Assembly: GCF_017743865.1 (NCBI RefSeq)
Contig: NZ_JAGHRJ010000002.1
Location: forward strand, 620,001-684,000
Origin: Labrenzia sp. R4_2
GTDB taxonomy: Bacteria; Pseudomonadota; Alphaproteobacteria; Rhizobiales; Stappiaceae
Direction of reading: 5' to 3'
DNA: 64,000 bases
The translations under genes and the position numbers were made by a program. The notes beneath the pieces were generated by a model. That model saw nothing but the letters and a program-made list of their open reading frames with translations. It made no database searches and had not been told where the DNA came from. This document shows positions 23,664 through 32,112 of this stretch, piece after piece (position 1 is the first letter of the stretch; the number at the start of each line of letters is the position of its first letter).

Positions 23664-24371
23664 TCAAACAAACGCAAAATCATCTGCACCGAGAGACGAC
23701 AACGCGACGTTTTCAAGGGTAATCGTATTGTTCGCATCGTAAGTGATTACGATATCCGCCCCGACTTGTGCCGCAGCAGCCAAAACAGATGTAGAATCAG
23801 AAAAAATGTCTGATTTGAATTCCAAGACATCACCAACCGAAAAGTCGGTGATGGTATCATGACCAAAGTCACCGCCATACCAAAGCTCAAAGTGAAACGT
23901 GTCGTCACCGGCATATCCGGTCATCTGATCATTTCCAGCGCGCCCATCGACGAAATCATCCCCTTGGCTGAGATAGATATTATCGTTGGAGAAGGATCCT
24001 CGGACGCCATCTATGTTCACCAGTGCCACGCTTTGCAGGTCGATGAATCCATCCGAAGTACTGCTCTGAACTGCAATATGAATAAACGTATCCTTGTGGG
24101 TCACATTGCTCCGGATTTCTTCGATCCCAGTCATGTAATTGATCTCAAGCGCCATATAGGTCTGATAGGCACTGACGCTGTCGGCGACGAGAGTGTCGTA
24201 TCCTGTCCCACCGTAATAGGAATTGGCATTTGCAATACCATTGACCACAAAAGTATCGTTTCCGCCATTTCCGAAGAACATGTCGTCGTAGAGGCTACTG
24301 TAAAAGATGTCGGAATATTCTGTTCCAGACAAAATATCAGAGGAGGTGTCGCTCGAATAATAAACGGCCAT
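23664..24371 (-). CDS. Small RTX (hemolysin-type calcium-binding) protein
   Basis: 235-aa secreted-type protein. It has RTX-like nonapeptide units GGNDTF, GGTGYDTL, GRAGNDQMTGYAGDDTF and a C-terminal type I secretion-like end (HDTITDFSVGDVLEF ... ITLENVALSSLGADDFAF). It lacks an N-terminal signal peptide, as expected for C-terminal type I signals. No ABC exporter, MFP or TolC gene is nearby. It is clearly more AT-rich than the flanking genes, suggesting transfer or relaxed selection. Function beyond Ca2+-binding secretion is unknown. Confidence 0.8.
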   Translation of the reverse strand: MAVYYSSDTSSDILSGTEYSDIFYSSLYDDMFFGNGGNDTFVVNGIANANSYYGGTGYDTLVADSVSAYQTYMALEINYMTGIEEIRSNVTHKDTFIHIAVQSSTSDGFIDLQSVALVNIDGVRGSFSNDNIYLSQGDDFVDGRAGNDQMTGYAGDDTFHFELWYGGDFGHDTITDFSVGDVLEFKSDIFSDSTSVLAAAAQVGADIVITYDANNTITLENVALSSLGADDFAFV

Positions 24372-24836
24372 GTCGAAGTTCCATCATAAAGTGTTGCACC
24401 GAACGGAGACGGTTACTTTGACGACCAGCCTCCGCTCCATTCCGGCGTAGGTTTCGCTTAAACGAATTGCGCCAAGAACAGAGAAAAGAGATCGAAGGTT
24501 GCGCGGAACTTACGTCTTAAGATTGTATATTTTAGTAATACACTATATGAGTTTTCACGACTTCATACCGCATCATTCCCGATGCAGCGCAATTTATTTG
24601 CAAGCTAAAATTGCCAAATTCATTTTTGTTATTACGCGGCACGCGACTGCGTTTCATACGCTGGCCCGGAGAAACTCGACCTGTCGGTTTAGACGAATGA
24701 TGATTGGTTTATCCACAGACCCATTCTGATTTTTCCCGCAAATAGAACCGGTTAGATATTTTTTTCGACCTGATTTGCTTTTTTTTTCGTCTAGGCATGG
24801 ACATGCCCGTCTAATCTGGTAGAAGCCCTCCCCAGC
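24372..24836. other. AT-rich gap between RTX gene and tRNA-Thr, no gene seen
   Basis: 465 bp, distinctly AT-rich compared with the surroundings, with T tracts near 24780. It probably contains the RTX gene promoter. Short readings exist but have no recognisable protein and poor start signals. Confidence 0.5.
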
Positions 24837-24912
24837 GCCGGTATAGCTCAGTTGGTAGAGCACGTGATTTGTAATCTCGGGGTCGCGGGTTCGAATCCTG
24901 CTGCCGGCACCA
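24837..24912 (+). tRNA. tRNA-Thr (TGT anticodon)
   Basis: 76-nt cloverleaf with encoded CCA: acceptor GCCGGTA/TGCCGGC, D-arm GCTCAGTTGGTAGAGC, anticodon loop TTTGTAA with TGT, T-arm GCGGGTTCGAATCCTGC. The anticodon stem CGTGA/TCTCG has one T-T mismatch at its third pair, which is unusual. Confidence 0.88.
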
Positions 24913-25309
24913 GTTTTCTCAACAACTTAGCGTATCCCTCCTCAGCTTCAGCTAGCTTGTGTAAGCACTGTGTAAGCAGATTTTGAATGTGCTGAGCGGT
25001 TATTCTCCTTCCCATTTTTCATCTAAAAAATAGCCCGTCAGAGCTGTCAAATGCTGTCTTCGGTTCGAAATTCCAACGAGTTCCGCATAGCTCCGATGTC
25101 GTAAGCGCTCGTCATCAACCGTCATAAGCAACGCTCTTCCCGGACAAACATAATGATGAACATGAAGATGACACGGATTGAAAAACGCCGCGTGTCTTTG
25201 AATCCCACGGTCGGGAATGAACCCGTGGGACAACCAACGGTCGTAAAGGACCCAGAACCTAAACAAAGGCCCATGGGTCCTATGAGAAGATCTGGACGCC
25301 GCTTACCTA
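24913..25309. other. Gap after tRNA-Thr, no confident gene
   Basis: 397 bp. A short direct repeat GTGTAAGCA occurs at about 24960 and 24971. An 88-codon minus-strand reading (25000-25266) and a 54-codon plus-strand reading (25153-25317) exist, but neither resembles a protein I know. This may be the eroded remains of something inserted at the tRNA, but no integrase or second attachment repeat is visible. Confidence 0.4.
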
Positions 25310-25882
25310 TCAGATAACCACATAACCATATTGGGCGGCACTGTCCGTTAACTGTTCCCAGAGCGAAACCGCGAAGCTGCGCGGGAATAACAGGTTGAAC
25401 CCAGTCTCATCTCGCCACAGCGTGATCCCGATATGGTGAAAGGCGCTGGACGCAACGGAGCCCACTGGAAACGCGGTGTCAGACAAATTGAGCGGCAGGA
25501 AGTGGTTCAACAAGTGGGTTGCTTTGGGGCCGTCTAGTTTTATCCAGGTTCTCGACGATGACAGGTCGAGAACCACCCCATCTTTGATCGCCAGGGATGC
25601 GCGGTCTTGACGGTCATCCCTGCTGATCAGCCACCACTTTAGCGGTTCGATCCGCAAAAGTGTTCCCTCCGCCCCCTGTGCCATCATTCCCGGGCCAGGC
25701 GCGGTTTCGGTGCCCGCCAAACGCGCGGCCTCTGCCCCGACAGACTTCCAGGCTTCAGGCCAGGCAGAAATCTGGAGCAGCGAAACCCTTGTTACTTCAG
25801 AAAAGGTTACGCCACTCCCATCGCTTGTCCCGACCTTTCCAAGCGACAGTTGCCCCTTCAAAGCGGATCTCCACTCAGCCAT
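25310..25882 (-). CDS. soxG: Sarcosine oxidase gamma subunit
   Basis: 190-aa gamma subunit of heterotetrameric sarcosine oxidase (TSOX). It begins MAEWRSALKG, overlapping the soxA stop by 8 bp, and has the family pattern of a GcvT-like fold (LRIEPLKWWLIS, DLSSSRTWIKLDGPKATHLLN, FHHIGITLWRDETGFNLLFPRSFA). It is the last gene of the probable 34465-to-25310 operon. The gamma chain has a structural/folate-domain role in known TSOX. Confidence 0.9.
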   Translation of the reverse strand: MAEWRSALKGQLSLGKVGTSDGSGVTFSEVTRVSLLQISAWPEAWKSVGAEAARLAGTETAPGPGMMAQGAEGTLLRIEPLKWWLISRDDRQDRASLAIKDGVVLDLSSSRTWIKLDGPKATHLLNHFLPLNLSDTAFPVGSVASSAFHHIGITLWRDETGFNLLFPRSFAVSLWEQLTDSAAQYGYVVI

Positions 25883-28826
25883 GCATTCTTTCTCCCGTGG
25901 GATCGAACATGTGCGGCGACACGATTTCAACGTAGACATTTCCCGAGCGAACCGGATCGGCGGCAACGGCTGGCCTTTCTTTCCAGGCCTCTGCACCGCC
26001 AGAGATATAGCCGATACCAATCCAGTGCCCCAGTGCGGGTGAATGGGTCACGCCTGTAACCCAGCCCTGCCCGAACCCAGTTACGGTATCTGCATCGCAT
26101 AGCAACGATCCGCCCTTAAACCGCTGACTCCTGTCCTTTGGGAAGATGCCGACCAGTTGTGGGCGGTCCTCCCGCAGGAGTTCCGGCCTCTGGCGCAAGG
26201 CGCTGCCAATAAATGGCTTTTTTGTCGACGCCATTTTGCCGAGGCCAGCATCGTCAATGGTTACGCGGCCATCCAGTTCAGCACCGGTGACGTGGCCTTT
26301 TTCAATGCGCAACGTGCCAAGCGCCTCCAGCCCGTAAAGGCAGCCGCTGCGAGCTTCTGCAGCGGGCCATAGAAGATCCATCATTGCTTCACCGTAACCG
26401 GCTTGCACATAAAGCTCGTAGGCCAGTTCCCCCGAAAAACTTATCCGTGCGATCAAGGCCTCAACGCCACCTGACAGCGTAACTCTTGAAACGCCCATGA
26501 ACGGCAGCGCTTCATTGGAAATGTCCGCGCCGTGTTCCAAGCATGCGGCAATCGTCTCGCGGGATTTCGGACCGGCAATGGATACACCCGCCCAGTGGTC
26601 AGAGACGGAGCTCACATGCACCTTCAAATCGGGCCAGCGCGTTTGCAGCAGCTCGTCAAACCAGACCATCACCTTGCCGGCGTTCGTGGTCGTGGTCGTC
26701 GTCAGGAATTCGGTATCCCCCAGCCGCCAGGTTGTGCCGTCATCCATCACCATGCCGTCGTCGCGCAGCATGATGCCATAGCGTGCCTTGCCCACTGGTA
26801 GTTTGGCAAAACCGTTGCTGTACACCCGGTTCAAGAATTCGGCCGCATCCGGCCCTTGAACCGCGATCTTGCCGAGTGAACTCACATCACAAATGCCAAC
26901 AGTCTTGCGGACAGTGGCGGCCTCGCGGACATACGCCTCATCAATGCCCTCGCCGTCACGGGCAAAGTACCAGGGCCGGTGCCAGAGCCCGGCCTCGGTC
27001 ATGGTCGCTCCATGGCGCAAATTCCAGTCATGGAGCGGGGTCCGGCGCAGCGGTTTGAAATGTGCTGCCACATTACGGCCCGCCAGCGCGCCAATTGCGA
27101 CCGGGGTATAGGGCGGGCGGAAGCGTGTAGTCCCAACATCGGGGATGTCCTTGCCCAGCGCATCAGCCATCAGCGCAAGGCCGATGACATTGCCCATTTT
27201 GCCCTGGTCCGTTGCCATCCCGAGGGTTGTGTAACGCTTCAAATGTTCGACGGAGACAAACCCTTCCTGCTGCGCCAAACGGACATCGTCGCCGGTGACG
27301 TCGTGCTGGAAATCGACAAAGGCCTTGGTGTTCTGGTTCGCGAGACGGACCTCGTACAGCGGCCGGATAGGTGTTTTCCACCCGCCCGGCTGTAAGCTTT
27401 TTTCATTTTCGCCTATGGCTTGACGCGCGGCGCGTTCGCCCGACACCTCGCAATCCTCACGGTCCCAGATACCTGCCGAAGACCCTGCATGGAAGATCGG
27501 TTCACTTGTTGTCCCAGGAAGAAAACAAGCCTGAGCATCATTCCAAACTGGCTTGGCACCGCGATGGGAAGAGAGATTTACAACAGGCGACCAGCCACCG
27601 GACACCAGAAGCAGATCGCAGGTCTCCTTACCCGCTTGCACCCAGGAACCATTCGTATGTTTGGCTAGGTCAACGCCCTTAACACCGGAGCGCCCCAAGA
27701 CTTTCAACGGAGCTACACCGTTGAGAACCGTGACCCCGTCTGGAAGACCGACACCGGTTTCTTCACGGATGTCGGCGACGATCACTTCCGCACCTGCAGT
27801 GGCCAGCTCTGCGGCTGCCGCGTAGACACTGTCATTTGTGGTGGAAATGACTATCTTCTTCCCAGGCAGGATGCCATAGCGGTTCAGGTAGCCTCGCGCG
27901 GCGGCTGCCGTCATGACACCGGGGCGATCATTGTTTTCAAAGGCGATAGAGCGTTCCAGTGCTCCGGTCGCCAGAATCGTTGCCGCGGCCCGCACAGTCC
28001 AGAACCGTTGGCGCGGCAATTCCGGATCTGGGTTGGCCAGATGGTCTGTCACCTTCTCCAGAAGGCCTGCGACGCCGTGATCATACAAACCAAAAGCGGT
28101 CGTGCGGGTCATCACCCGAACACCAGCCCCCTTGACCGCATTGATGAGCTCCAACCGGTGCATCTCGGCGCCGGGGTCATTCAGGTAGTCGCCGCCAAGC
28201 TCAAAGTCCTGCTCCACCAGCAAAACGTCGCGCCCTGCCTGTGCAGCCGTCAATGCAGCCCGCAGGCCTGCAGGGCCCGATCCGACGACCAAAACATCAC
28301 AAAATGCATGGACATGATCATAGAAATCCGGATCCGGTTCGCGGGAGGCGGTGCCCATGCCAGCAGCTTTGCGAATCAGCTTTTCGTATTGCATCCACAG
28401 TCCGGTCCCATGCCCCCATTCAAGAGGGGGCAGGCCCATGAACGTTTTGTAGTAGAACCCGGCGGCAAAGAACCTGGAAAACAATCCGTTCACTGCCCCA
28501 AGATCAAAACGGACACTCGGCCAGGCATTTTGGCCGCTGGCGCACAATCCGCCGTACAGTTCCTGCACCGTTGCTCTGACGTTCGGCTCCCGGCGAGCGC
28601 CTTCTCCCACGGTGACGATGGCTCCGGATTCCTCAACACCCGCCGACATGATCCCGCGCGGACGATGATACTTGAAGCTGCGACCAAGAACGCGTTCGCC
28701 ATTTGCCATCAAGGCGGAAGCGAGCGTATCCCCGGCATAACCGGACAGTGTGTTGCCGTCCCAGGTGAAGTCCACTGGCGCAGACCGGTCGATCCGGCCG
28801 CCTTTATCCAGACGACGCGCCGTCAT
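25875..28826 (-). CDS. soxA: Sarcosine oxidase alpha subunit
   Basis: 983-aa subunit. It has an N-terminal ferredoxin-like segment (TWDGNTLSGYAGDTLASALM), an NAD-binding Rossmann domain (DVLVVGSGPAGLRAALTAAQ, about residue 173), a second dinucleotide segment near residue 320, and a C-terminal GcvT-like folate domain (WYFARDGEGIDEAYVREAATVRK onward). TSOX oxidises sarcosine to glycine, H2O2 and 5,10-methylene-THF. It overlaps soxD by 4 bp and soxG by 8 bp, so translation is probably coupled. Substrate specificity for other N-methyl amino acids cannot be excluded. Confidence 0.95.
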   Translation of the reverse strand: MTARRLDKGGRIDRSAPVDFTWDGNTLSGYAGDTLASALMANGERVLGRSFKYHRPRGIMSAGVEESGAIVTVGEGARREPNVRATVQELYGGLCASGQNAWPSVRFDLGAVNGLFSRFFAAGFYYKTFMGLPPLEWGHGTGLWMQYEKLIRKAAGMGTASREPDPDFYDHVHAFCDVLVVGSGPAGLRAALTAAQAGRDVLLVEQDFELGGDYLNDPGAEMHRLELINAVKGAGVRVMTRTTAFGLYDHGVAGLLEKVTDHLANPDPELPRQRFWTVRAAATILATGALERSIAFENNDRPGVMTAAAARGYLNRYGILPGKKIVISTTNDSVYAAAAELATAGAEVIVADIREETGVGLPDGVTVLNGVAPLKVLGRSGVKGVDLAKHTNGSWVQAGKETCDLLLVSGGWSPVVNLSSHRGAKPVWNDAQACFLPGTTSEPIFHAGSSAGIWDREDCEVSGERAARQAIGENEKSLQPGGWKTPIRPLYEVRLANQNTKAFVDFQHDVTGDDVRLAQQEGFVSVEHLKRYTTLGMATDQGKMGNVIGLALMADALGKDIPDVGTTRFRPPYTPVAIGALAGRNVAAHFKPLRRTPLHDWNLRHGATMTEAGLWHRPWYFARDGEGIDEAYVREAATVRKTVGICDVSSLGKIAVQGPDAAEFLNRVYSNGFAKLPVGKARYGIMLRDDGMVMDDGTTWRLGDTEFLTTTTTTNAGKVMVWFDELLQTRWPDLKVHVSSVSDHWAGVSIAGPKSRETIAACLEHGADISNEALPFMGVSRVTLSGGVEALIARISFSGELAYELYVQAGYGEAMMDLLWPAAEARSGCLYGLEALGTLRIEKGHVTGAELDGRVTIDDAGLGKMASTKKPFIGSALRQRPELLREDRPQLVGIFPKDRSQRFKGGSLLCDADTVTGFGQGWVTGVTHSPALGHWIGIGYISGGAEAWKERPAVAADPVRSGNVYVEIVSPHMFDPTGERMHG

Positions 28827-29119
28827 TCCCCGGCCTCCTGATCGGTTTCAAACATTGCAGCAAGGCCCGGATGCGCCGGACGGACGCTGTGGATCTCATG
28901 AGTGAGCGTGTCGCGCTCGACAAGCAACCACATCCGGCAACCGTGAACATGCTGCCAGGTTTCCAGCTGCACACCACAGATATTGTCCCTCAGGAAAATA
29001 GCATCGTGCCAGTCTTCCTTGGGCGCATCGAGCGCCGGATATTCAATCGAGCCATCGCCGCCATAGGTGAATTCACTATGATCACGTGGGCCGCAAAAGG
29101 GACAAGGGATTCTGATCAT
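28823..29119 (-). CDS. soxD: Sarcosine oxidase delta subunit
   Basis: 98-aa zinc-binding small subunit. It starts MIRIPCPFCGPRDHSEF with the CxxC pair and carries the second ligand group in HVHGCRMW, then LVERDTLTHEIHSVRP. GAGG lies 6 bp upstream of the ATG. It is 11 bp after soxB. Confidence 0.93.
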   Translation of the reverse strand: MIRIPCPFCGPRDHSEFTYGGDGSIEYPALDAPKEDWHDAIFLRDNICGVQLETWQHVHGCRMWLLVERDTLTHEIHSVRPAHPGLAAMFETDQEAGE

Positions 29120-29130
29120 CGGAGGCCTCG

Positions 29131-30402
29131 TTATCCGTGTAGCTTCGGATCGGGACCGGCGCCCCGTTCATCGATCTGCAGACCGCGTTCAAAGCGCTTC
29201 AAATCAAAGTTTCTGATCCGGTCGTGCGGCCGGTCGTTGGCGATCAGGTCGGCAAAATACCAGCCGGATGCCGGAGTGGCCTTGAAGCCGCCGTAGTTCC
29301 AGCCCGCGTTCAGGTAGAGATTGGTGAGCGGCGTCTTGCAGATGAAGTGCGTACCGTCCATGGACATGTCGACCAATCCAGACCAGTGCCGCAACAGTTT
29401 TACACGACCCAGACAGGGCAGAATCGACATGGCGGCTTCCGAGACGTCCTGAACAATCGGCAGATTTCCTCGCTGGGCATAAGACTTGTACCAGTCCAGA
29501 TCTCCACCGAAGACCATGCCGCCCTTGTCCGATTGTGAAATATAGAAGTGGGCGCCGCCAATTCCGAACACCACGACCTGGTCCAGCAGCGGTTTTATCG
29601 GTTCGGAGACAAAGGCCTGCAGCTTGTGGGATTCGATCGGCAACTTTCCCAAGCCCGCCATGTTCCACAATCGTGAAGTGCTTCCGGCCACCGCGAAGGC
29701 CACCTTGCCTGCACGGATCGGTCCGCGTGAGGTCTCGAGCGTGCTAATGCTGTCGCCGTCGCGTGTGATCCCTCGAACTTCGCACTGTTGAATGATATCC
29801 ACGCCGCGCGCATCGGCCCCTCTTGCATACCCCCACGCAACCGCATCGTGGCGGGCAGTACCCGCGCGCTTTTGCACCGCAGCGCCCATGATCGGAAAAC
29901 GCGCGGTCTTGGAGTAATTCAAATGCGGGACAGCGCGTTTCAGTGTCGCGAGATCCCATATTTCCGCATCCGGTGTCCCGGTCAGGCGCATGGTGTTGTA
30001 GTTTCGGGCAGCCGCATCGATGGCACCGGGGCTGTGCAGAAGCGCAATATGGGAACGCTGACTGAACATCACATTGTAGTTCAGCTCGTGAGAGAGATTT
30101 TCCCAAAGCTTCAGGGAATGCTCGTAGAACTCGCGATTGCCTGGCCGCGCATAATTTGACCGCACGATGGTCGTGTTGCGTCCTGCGTTACCACCGCCAA
30201 GCCAGCCCTTTTCCAAGACAGCAATGTTTTTCAGGCCATGATTGGCAGCCAGGTAGTAGGCAGTTGCCAGCCCATGCAAGCCGCCGCCGACAATGACGAT
30301 GTCGTAATGGGGCTTCGGTTCCGGGTCGCGCCACTGGCGGCCCCAGCCCTTTTGTCCGGTGATACCGTTCCAAAACACACTCCAGGCAGAAAATCGCGTC
30401 AT
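29131..30402 (-). CDS. soxB: Sarcosine oxidase beta subunit
   Basis: 423-aa catalytic FAD/FMN subunit. The N-terminus MTRFSAWSVFWNGITGQKGW is characteristic of TSOX beta, followed by the FAD P-loop VIVGGGLHGLATAYYLA and a GGGNAGRNTTIVRSNY segment. The oxidase active-site region with FSQRSHIALLHS contains a His in the part of the chain where FMN is covalently bound in known enzymes. It lies 39 bp after the amidase gene. Confidence 0.95.
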   Translation of the reverse strand: MTRFSAWSVFWNGITGQKGWGRQWRDPEPKPHYDIVIVGGGLHGLATAYYLAANHGLKNIAVLEKGWLGGGNAGRNTTIVRSNYARPGNREFYEHSLKLWENLSHELNYNVMFSQRSHIALLHSPGAIDAAARNYNTMRLTGTPDAEIWDLATLKRAVPHLNYSKTARFPIMGAAVQKRAGTARHDAVAWGYARGADARGVDIIQQCEVRGITRDGDSISTLETSRGPIRAGKVAFAVAGSTSRLWNMAGLGKLPIESHKLQAFVSEPIKPLLDQVVVFGIGGAHFYISQSDKGGMVFGGDLDWYKSYAQRGNLPIVQDVSEAAMSILPCLGRVKLLRHWSGLVDMSMDGTHFICKTPLTNLYLNAGWNYGGFKATPASGWYFADLIANDRPHDRIRNFDLKRFERGLQIDERGAGPDPKLHG

Positions 30403-30441
30403 GGTAGTTTCCAGATCCTCGGCATGAAATTTGTTGGCATG

Positions 30442-31848
30442 TCAGCTATCCACCTTCGGCAAGGGGATCGAAAAGGCTTCATGTTGTTCAATCACGTGTG
30501 CAACACGGAAGAGGCTCTTTTCGTCGAAATACCGGCCGACCAGCTGCAAGCCTATGGGCAATCCTTCAGAATGCAGGCCGCAAGGCATGGTCAGTGCCGG
30601 ATGCCCGGTCATGTTAAAGAACGTTGTGAACCGTGTAATCGCATTGCCTATAGCTTCATCAACACCGTCGCGGGTGACCATGACCGTGCCGGTTTTCTGA
30701 GCGATTTCGGGTGTTGCCGGTGTCAGGATCAGATCGACATCGTCAAACAGCACCGTGGTCTGCTGGCGGTAGCGTTCGATAAACCGCTTGGCTTTCACAT
30801 AGTGTTCAGCGAGCAAACACTGTCCGAGCGCCAATCCGGCTCTGAAGTCCTTGCCATAAAGTTCGCCGCGCTCCTGAAGGTGCGCTGAATGCGCGCTCAA
30901 GGCTTCCGGCAACTGTACGGTCAGCGACACTGTGCGGCTGTGCTCCATATCCGGAAAGGTGATCGGCACCAGTTTAGCTCCCTGCGCCACCAGGAACGCC
31001 TTGACCCGTTCCGAAGCCTCCAGAATTTCCGGATCGCTCCGCTCAAAGAAGAAGTTGACTGGAATGCCGATCCGGAGCCCCGAAATGTCTTGCACCAGCG
31101 CTTCAGCATAGTTCTCCCCAGGGAGATTGATCGACGCGGGATCTTGCGGATCATGACCAGCGACAAGACCGAGGATGTCGGCGCAATCAGCAATCGTGCG
31201 GGTCATCAGGCCGACATGATCCAACGTCCAGCAATAAGGGACAATGCCACTTGTCGGGACACGGCCAATGGTCGGCTTCAATCCCACAAGTCCGTTGAGA
31301 ACCGCAGGCGCACGCACCGAACCGCCCGTGTCGGTGCCAAGGGCTGCCGGAACGAGGCCGAAAGCAATGGCTGCGGCCGATCCGCTGGAGGAACCACCTG
31401 CGAGCCGGGTCGTGTCATAAGCGTTGACACAGGTTCCATAGACCTCGTTTTCACCGGTCGCCCCATAAGCGAATTCGTGAAGATTGGTCTTGCCGAGGTT
31501 CAACGCCCCGGCATTGCGCAGGCACGCCACCGCGTAGGCATCCTCCGCCGCGATCCGGTCGTGAAAAACCTGAGATCCTGCCGTTGTCAGCACGCCTTTG
31601 ACGTCGAACAGGTCCTTACACGCGTAGGGAATACCTGCCATGGGCGATTTAGCAAGGTCCTCGCGCGTGAGAACTGCGGCCTGCGCGGCGGCCGCATCCA
31701 ACGTCAAAGTAATAAAGGCCTTAGACACATCGTTGTGCCGCGAGATACGGTCGGCAAACATCGCAACCAGTTCGCTCGGCGTGATCTCGCCGGCATTCAT
31801 CAAAGCCTTGAGAGACCGTATATCCTGGAATGCGATGGTTTCGGGCAT
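30442..31848 (-). CDS. Amidase-signature family amidohydrolase
   Basis: 468-aa amidase (GatA/AtzE type). The catalytic Ser-cisSer-Lys triad is visible: Lys78 in ACKDLFDVKG, Ser153 in GGSSSGSAAA and Ser177 in GTDTGGSVRAPA. Substrates of the family range from amides and ureides to carbamoyl compounds. The 67-aa gene immediately upstream looks like an AtzG/GatC-type small partner, and the operon context with creatinase-like proteins and sarcosine oxidase suggests cleavage of an N-carbamoyl, ureido or amide intermediate. That substrate is inference. Confidence 0.88.
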   Translation of the reverse strand: MPETIAFQDIRSLKALMNAGEITPSELVAMFADRISRHNDVSKAFITLTLDAAAAQAAVLTREDLAKSPMAGIPYACKDLFDVKGVLTTAGSQVFHDRIAAEDAYAVACLRNAGALNLGKTNLHEFAYGATGENEVYGTCVNAYDTTRLAGGSSSGSAAAIAFGLVPAALGTDTGGSVRAPAVLNGLVGLKPTIGRVPTSGIVPYCWTLDHVGLMTRTIADCADILGLVAGHDPQDPASINLPGENYAEALVQDISGLRIGIPVNFFFERSDPEILEASERVKAFLVAQGAKLVPITFPDMEHSRTVSLTVQLPEALSAHSAHLQERGELYGKDFRAGLALGQCLLAEHYVKAKRFIERYRQQTTVLFDDVDLILTPATPEIAQKTGTVMVTRDGVDEAIGNAITRFTTFFNMTGHPALTMPCGLHSEGLPIGLQLVGRYFDEKSLFRVAHVIEQHEAFSIPLPKVDS

Positions 31849-31853
31849 GCACG

Positions 31854-32057
31854 TTACCGTTTCTGCACGGAAAGCGCCGGAGGCGTAGCCCCCAAATCGA
31901 CCTGGCGAAGCACGTCCAGATCCTCCAGCAGTTCCTGAAAACCCGTAATGATGCCCAGCTTTGGATCAACCAGTTCGTCGAGTTCAGCTTCCGTCCAATC
32001 GTGACTGGCCATTTGGTCACATATCCCGGTCAACGTCGGCTTTTGAAGCGGTTTCAT
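31854..32057 (-). CDS. Small AtzG/GatC-like protein (67 aa)
   Basis: Its length and pattern (TEAELDELVDP..., then GIITGFQELLEDLDVLRQVDLGATPPAL) resemble the short helical partner AtzG/DUF4089 that wraps around the AtzE amidase, which in turn resembles GatC. The stop is 5 bp before the amidase start, as expected for a two-subunit enzyme. The similarity is by eye and from memory; GatC-like helix, hydrophobic loop and Pro-Ala end are seen, but no catalytic residue is expected. Confidence 0.6.
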   Translation of the reverse strand: MKPLQKPTLTGICDQMASHDWTEAELDELVDPKLGIITGFQELLEDLDVLRQVDLGATPPALSVQKR

Positions 32058-32112
32058 TTCTTCTTTCTCACTGGTCTGGCACAGGCATTTTCGCCTGAGT
32101 TTCGGCGAAGGA

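Noticed and set aside
24837-25000. tRNA-Thr as an attachment site of an integrative element
   Set aside because: No second copy of the tRNA 3' end and no integrase visible; only a short GTGTAAGCA direct repeat is present.
25000-25266. 88-codon minus-strand reading after tRNA-Thr
   Set aside because: No recognisable domain and no convincing ribosome binding site; could be a decayed gene but this cannot be supported.
25153-25317. 54-codon plus-strand reading, basic and Pro-rich
   Set aside because: Low complexity, no Shine-Dalgarno and its end overlaps the soxG stop; likely chance.
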